Shown piece by piece: positions 4,398 to 6,429 of a stretch of DNA of 6,429 bases. The stretch is from contig DAINMX010000309.1 in assembly GCA_036736205.1 (NCBI GenBank), forward strand, positions 1-6,429, given 5' to 3'. Within the stretch, counting starts at the first letter, position 1. The number at the start of each line of letters is the position of its first letter. This DNA comes from XYA12-FULL-58-9 sp001798605 (GTDB lineage: Bacteria; Myxococcota; XYA12-FULL-58-9). A model generated the notes under the pieces. The model did not search any database and was not told the DNA's origin. It was given only the letters and a program-made list of their open reading frames with translations. Both the position numbers and the translations under genes were made by a program.

Positions 4398-5987
4398 TCA
4401 GAATGACGGCCTGAATACCTCAACTGTGGCAATCTTTGGCCGTTCATACTCCAGAATGTCCAAGAGTCCACCTAGCACGTAGATTGAACCGTCCGGTCCC
4501 AAAGCGGCGGCGTGAAGGTAACGCGCAGTTGGCATAGAAGGTGCGGCTGTCCAGGTATTTGACTCATATTCAAAACATTCGTTCCGCGTTGACTCACCTT
4601 CGGTTGCTCCGTCGTTGTCGGCGCCACCAATGACGTAGATGCAACCGTTTGAGGCGGTCGCCGCGGCAGCCCCCCAGCGAGCGGTTGGCATGTCTGATCT
4701 GGTGAACCACCCTGCGCTCGTTGGATTGAGCATTTCGGTCGCAGCCAGGGCACCAAAGGCACTGCCATCGCTGCCGCCAATGACGTAGATCCGACCATCG
4801 AGCCCCAGAGTCGCGACGTGTTCGTGTCGCGGTGTCGTCAGGGTGGCACTCTCGACGCTCCACTGGTTCCCTGAAGGGTCGTAGACTTCCACGCTGTCTT
4901 CCGCACCCATTCCACCCATGACGTAAATGCGCCCATCATCAGCTACGACGGCCGCTGTATAGCTTCGCTCCCAGTTTAGACTGGCAACAGTCTCCCACGC
5001 GTCCGCTCCGGGACTGTAGGCTTCGACGGTCCCCAATAGTCCAGCTCCAGCAGCACCAGAACCGGCGATGGCATAGATGCGGTCGTCTTGCCCCAATACA
5101 GCAGCAAGCCCGCTGCGGGCCGTTGGCATGGGGGCTACGTTCGTCCATCCCCCAACCGAGGGGTCGTACGCCTCCACAACATCTGTTCTGCCAGCGTCCG
5201 CATAGCCGCCGATGGCATACAACCGACCGTCAGCCCCCCAAACTGCAGCCAACCCGCTACGGGCAGTCGGCATATCGGGCAACGTGGACCACGGCTCGCC
5301 ACATACGTTGTCAACTCCTCCCCCACCGCAGGTCTCACCACCGCCGCACGAACCACAATTGACGGTTCGAGAATCTCCGCAGTTGTCGTCGGCTGTCAAG
5401 TTGCCGCACTCGGCTCCCAGGCGGTCACAGAACTGTGTGTTCGTTTCCGGGGTGCAAGGGCCGATACCACAGACGTTGGAGACTCCACCTCCACCGCAGG
5501 TCTCGTCACCAGTGCATATCCCACAGTTGACGGTTCGTGAATCTCCACAATTGTCGCCGGCTGTCAAGTTGCCGCACTCGGCTCCCAGGCGGTCACAGAA
5601 CTGTGTGTTCGTTTCCGGGGTGCAAGGGCCGATACCACAGACGTTGGAGACTCCACCTCCACCGCAGGTCTCGTCACCAGTGCATGTCCCACAGTTGACG
5701 GTTCGAGAGTCCCCACAGTTGTCCGTTGCCACGAAAACCCCGCAGTCCTTTCCCATGCGGCTACAGAACAGGTTGTCTGCTTCGGGCTCACAGTTGGCCG
5801 GCACACATCGCAGGTTGTCGTTGTCGTCAGGGTCCTCCCAGGTGTAACCATCATCGCAGGCAGGGATACCGTCTTGCAGATGGCAATGGTTCGCTGCTGT
5901 GCATTTCTCCGTACCGACGTCGGCTTCGCCACACGCAAGGAGCATCAAGGAGCCAAAGAGCACAGTTAGATAGGATATTCGATTCAT
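4398..5987 (-). CDS. Surface lipoprotein with Cys-rich repeats and a six-repeat kelch domain
   Basis: A 529-residue exported lipoprotein. The start at 5987-5985 is chosen over a longer frame because GGAGG lies five bases upstream and a lipoprotein signal peptide begins there: MNRISYLTVLFGSLMLLAC, lipobox LLAC with Cys19 as lipid anchor. Residues about 29-65 are Cys-rich. Three 56-residue repeats follow (66-121, 122-177, 178 to about 231), each with eight Cys, suggesting four disulfides, and the signature DNCGDSRTVNCG then ETCGGGGVSNVCG. Six kelch repeats of 45-52 residues begin at Trp233, 281, 331, 376, 427 and 479; each has MPTAR or similar, DGRIYVIGG and a closing V-E-x-Y/F strand, predicting a beta-propeller. 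It is probably displayed on the outer membrane or in the periplasm for binding or adhesion. No catalytic residues are visible; the ligand is unknown. Confidence 0.9.
   Translation of the reverse strand: MNRISYLTVLFGSLMLLACGEADVGTEKCTAANHCHLQDGIPACDDGYTWEDPDDNDNLRCVPANCEPEADNLFCSRMGKDCGVFVATDNCGDSRTVNCGTCTGDETCGGGGVSNVCGIGPCTPETNTQFCDRLGAECGNLTAGDNCGDSRTVNCGICTGDETCGGGGVSNVCGIGPCTPETNTQFCDRLGAECGNLTADDNCGDSRTVNCGSCGGGETCGGGGVDNVCGEPWSTLPDMPTARSGLAAVWGADGRLYAIGGYADAGRTDVVEAYDPSVGGWTNVAPMPTARSGLAAVLGQDDRIYAIAGSGAAGAGLLGTVEAYSPGADAWETVASLNWERSYTAAVVADDGRIYVMGGMGAEDSVEVYDPSGNQWSVESATLTTPRHEHVATLGLDGRIYVIGGSDGSAFGALAATEMLNPTSAGWFTRSDMPTARWGAAAATASNGCIYVIGGADNDGATEGESTRNECFEYESNTWTAAPSMPTARYLHAAALGPDGSIYVLGGLLDILEYERPKIATVEVFRPSF
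5361..5705 (-). repeat. 168-bp tandem duplication inside the lipoprotein gene
   Basis: Units 5361-5528 and 5529-5696 are in-frame tandem copies of 168 bp, 56 codons, encoding Cys-rich repeats. I count five differences in 168 positions, and 127 consecutive positions (5391-5517 against 5559-5685) are identical. A third copy begins at 5697 but diverges quickly at the DNA level while still encoding the same fold. Such identity, including third codon positions, means a recent duplication or ongoing gene conversion, and a likely site of repeat-number variation. Confidence 0.9.
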
Positions 5988-6058
5988 TACGACCTCCATG
6001 CCGACCTCTTGTCCAGCAGCCACCCATGCCTTCAATCTTTTTTGCAGGCATCTGCGGT

Positions 6059-6080
6059 TTCCGGTCTGAGTAGACCGGAA
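6059..6080. other. Perfect 9-bp hairpin between two surface-protein genes
   Basis: TTCCGGTCT (6059-6067) and AGACCGGAA (6072-6080) form a perfect nine-pair stem with a four-base loop. It lies 19 bases after the stop of the upstream minus-strand gene and about 70 bases before the ribosome binding site of the lipoprotein gene. No U-run follows on either strand, so it may be a weak or factor-assisted terminator, an RNA processing element or an operator. The rest of 5988-6099 shows nothing else. Confidence 0.5.
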
Positions 6081-6099
6081 CCCATCCAACGTTTGTGGG

Positions 6100-6429
6100 T
6101 TATAGATCCAATGTGATTGTGTGGGACCAGCGGGCAATGCCCAGAACATTGCCGCCAAGATCCGCATGTGCCTGAGACGTCAACCGGTAGCGGTGCATCA
6201 TTAGATAGACGTGTGACGTGTTCAACCGCACGTGGTTGAGGTCTGCAGAAGAGATGGTGTGCTCGCCGTCATCCTTCAGCACACACACGAGGTCATCACC
6301 TTCCCAGTCCGAATCAATGACAACGTGAATGAAACCCGACGAAGTGTTGTCCCACACCAGGTGAAGTGGCTCACCCGTGCTGGCGGCGACGTCGATACTC
6401 GCGGTAGTAGGCCGCGGTGCCGCCTTGCT
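6100..6429 (-). CDS. C-terminal end of an unidentified, probably exported protein (partial)
   Basis: The reading frame is open to the right edge of the window and ends with TAA at 6102-6100, so the visible 109 codons are the C-terminal end of a longer gene. A GTG at 6357 could be taken as a start, but the frame continues upstream as sensible protein (TTASIDVAASTGEPLHLVWD) and no ribosome binding site precedes the GTG. The segment alternates hydrophobic strands (FIHVVIDSDW, DDLVCVLKDDGEHTI, HVYLMMHRYRL) and ends in WSHTITLDL, consistent with a beta-sandwich domain. Similar tails close many predicted exported proteins of myxobacteria-like genomes; that is a general impression, not a family match. 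It lies on the same strand as the kelch lipoprotein, 112 bp upstream of it. Confidence 0.7.
   Translation of the reverse strand, partial: SKAAPRPTTASIDVAASTGEPLHLVWDNTSSGFIHVVIDSDWEGDDLVCVLKDDGEHTISSADLNHVRLNTSHVYLMMHRYRLTSQAHADLGGNVLGIARWSHTITLDL

Noticed and set aside
5212..5847. 211-codon plus-strand frame opposite the lipoprotein gene
   Set aside because: Its repeats mirror the Cys-rich repeats on the other strand; it is a frame shadow of the duplicated sequence.
5988..6167. Upstream extension of the kelch lipoprotein frame to 6167
   Set aside because: It would bury a proper lipoprotein signal peptide and overlap the end of the neighbouring gene; the GGAGG before 5987 marks the real start.

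Overview
The window reads as a patch of horizontally acquired maintenance genes next to native-looking cell-surface genes, probably in a deltaproteobacterium in the broad sense (Myxococcota or Bradymonadales-like). The taxonomic hint is the right-hand lipoprotein: Cys-rich repeats containing CGGGGVSNVCG followed by kelch repeats are typical of predicted surface proteins in those lineages. This is an inference from protein style, not a measured placement.

Layout. (1) Positions 1-488, minus strand: an excisionase-type helix-turn-helix protein and, cut by the window edge, the start of a gene that looks like its PIN-domain toxin partner. (2) Positions 489-647: AT-rich divergent regulatory region. 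(3) Positions 648-1620, plus strand: a ParA-type ATPase overlapping a small ribbon-helix-helix (RHH) protein, a compact partition cassette. Short TGRTAT motifs lie on both sides of it and could be the operator or centromere. (4) Positions 1825-2468, plus strand: a HigBA-like toxin-antitoxin (TA) pair with ATGA overlap. (5) Positions 2620-3194, minus strand: a DUF4258 protein and a YgiT/MqsA-type zinc-finger protein, also with ATGA overlap and convergent with HigBA. Hairpin-forming sequence lies between the two operons. (6) Positions 3257-3376: the last 39 codons of a broken tyrosine recombinase. (7) Positions 3384-4237, minus strand: a complete small serine recombinase and an 85-residue partner protein of unknown function, coupled by ATGA overlap. 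A strong 32-bp dyad directly upstream of the recombinase, and a second dyad about 90 bp further on, look like its recombination and regulatory sites. (8) Positions 4398-5987, minus strand: the kelch lipoprotein, with a nearly identical 168-bp tandem duplication. (9) Positions 6100-6429, minus strand: the C-terminal end of another protein that runs off the window.

How it fits together. Partition genes, up to three addiction-type TA pairs, a serine resolvase with candidate res sites and an integrase remnant are the usual stabilisation kit of a plasmid or integrative element. The simplest reading is that positions 1 to about 4376 are part of, or a remnant of, such an element, bordered on the right by chromosomal surface-protein genes. 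No replication initiator, conjugation gene, complete transposase or clear attachment site is visible, so the type of element cannot be fixed from this window. The most interesting uncharacterised items are the recombinase plus 85-residue protein plus dyad-site module, and the candidate RHH-binding repeats around the partition genes.
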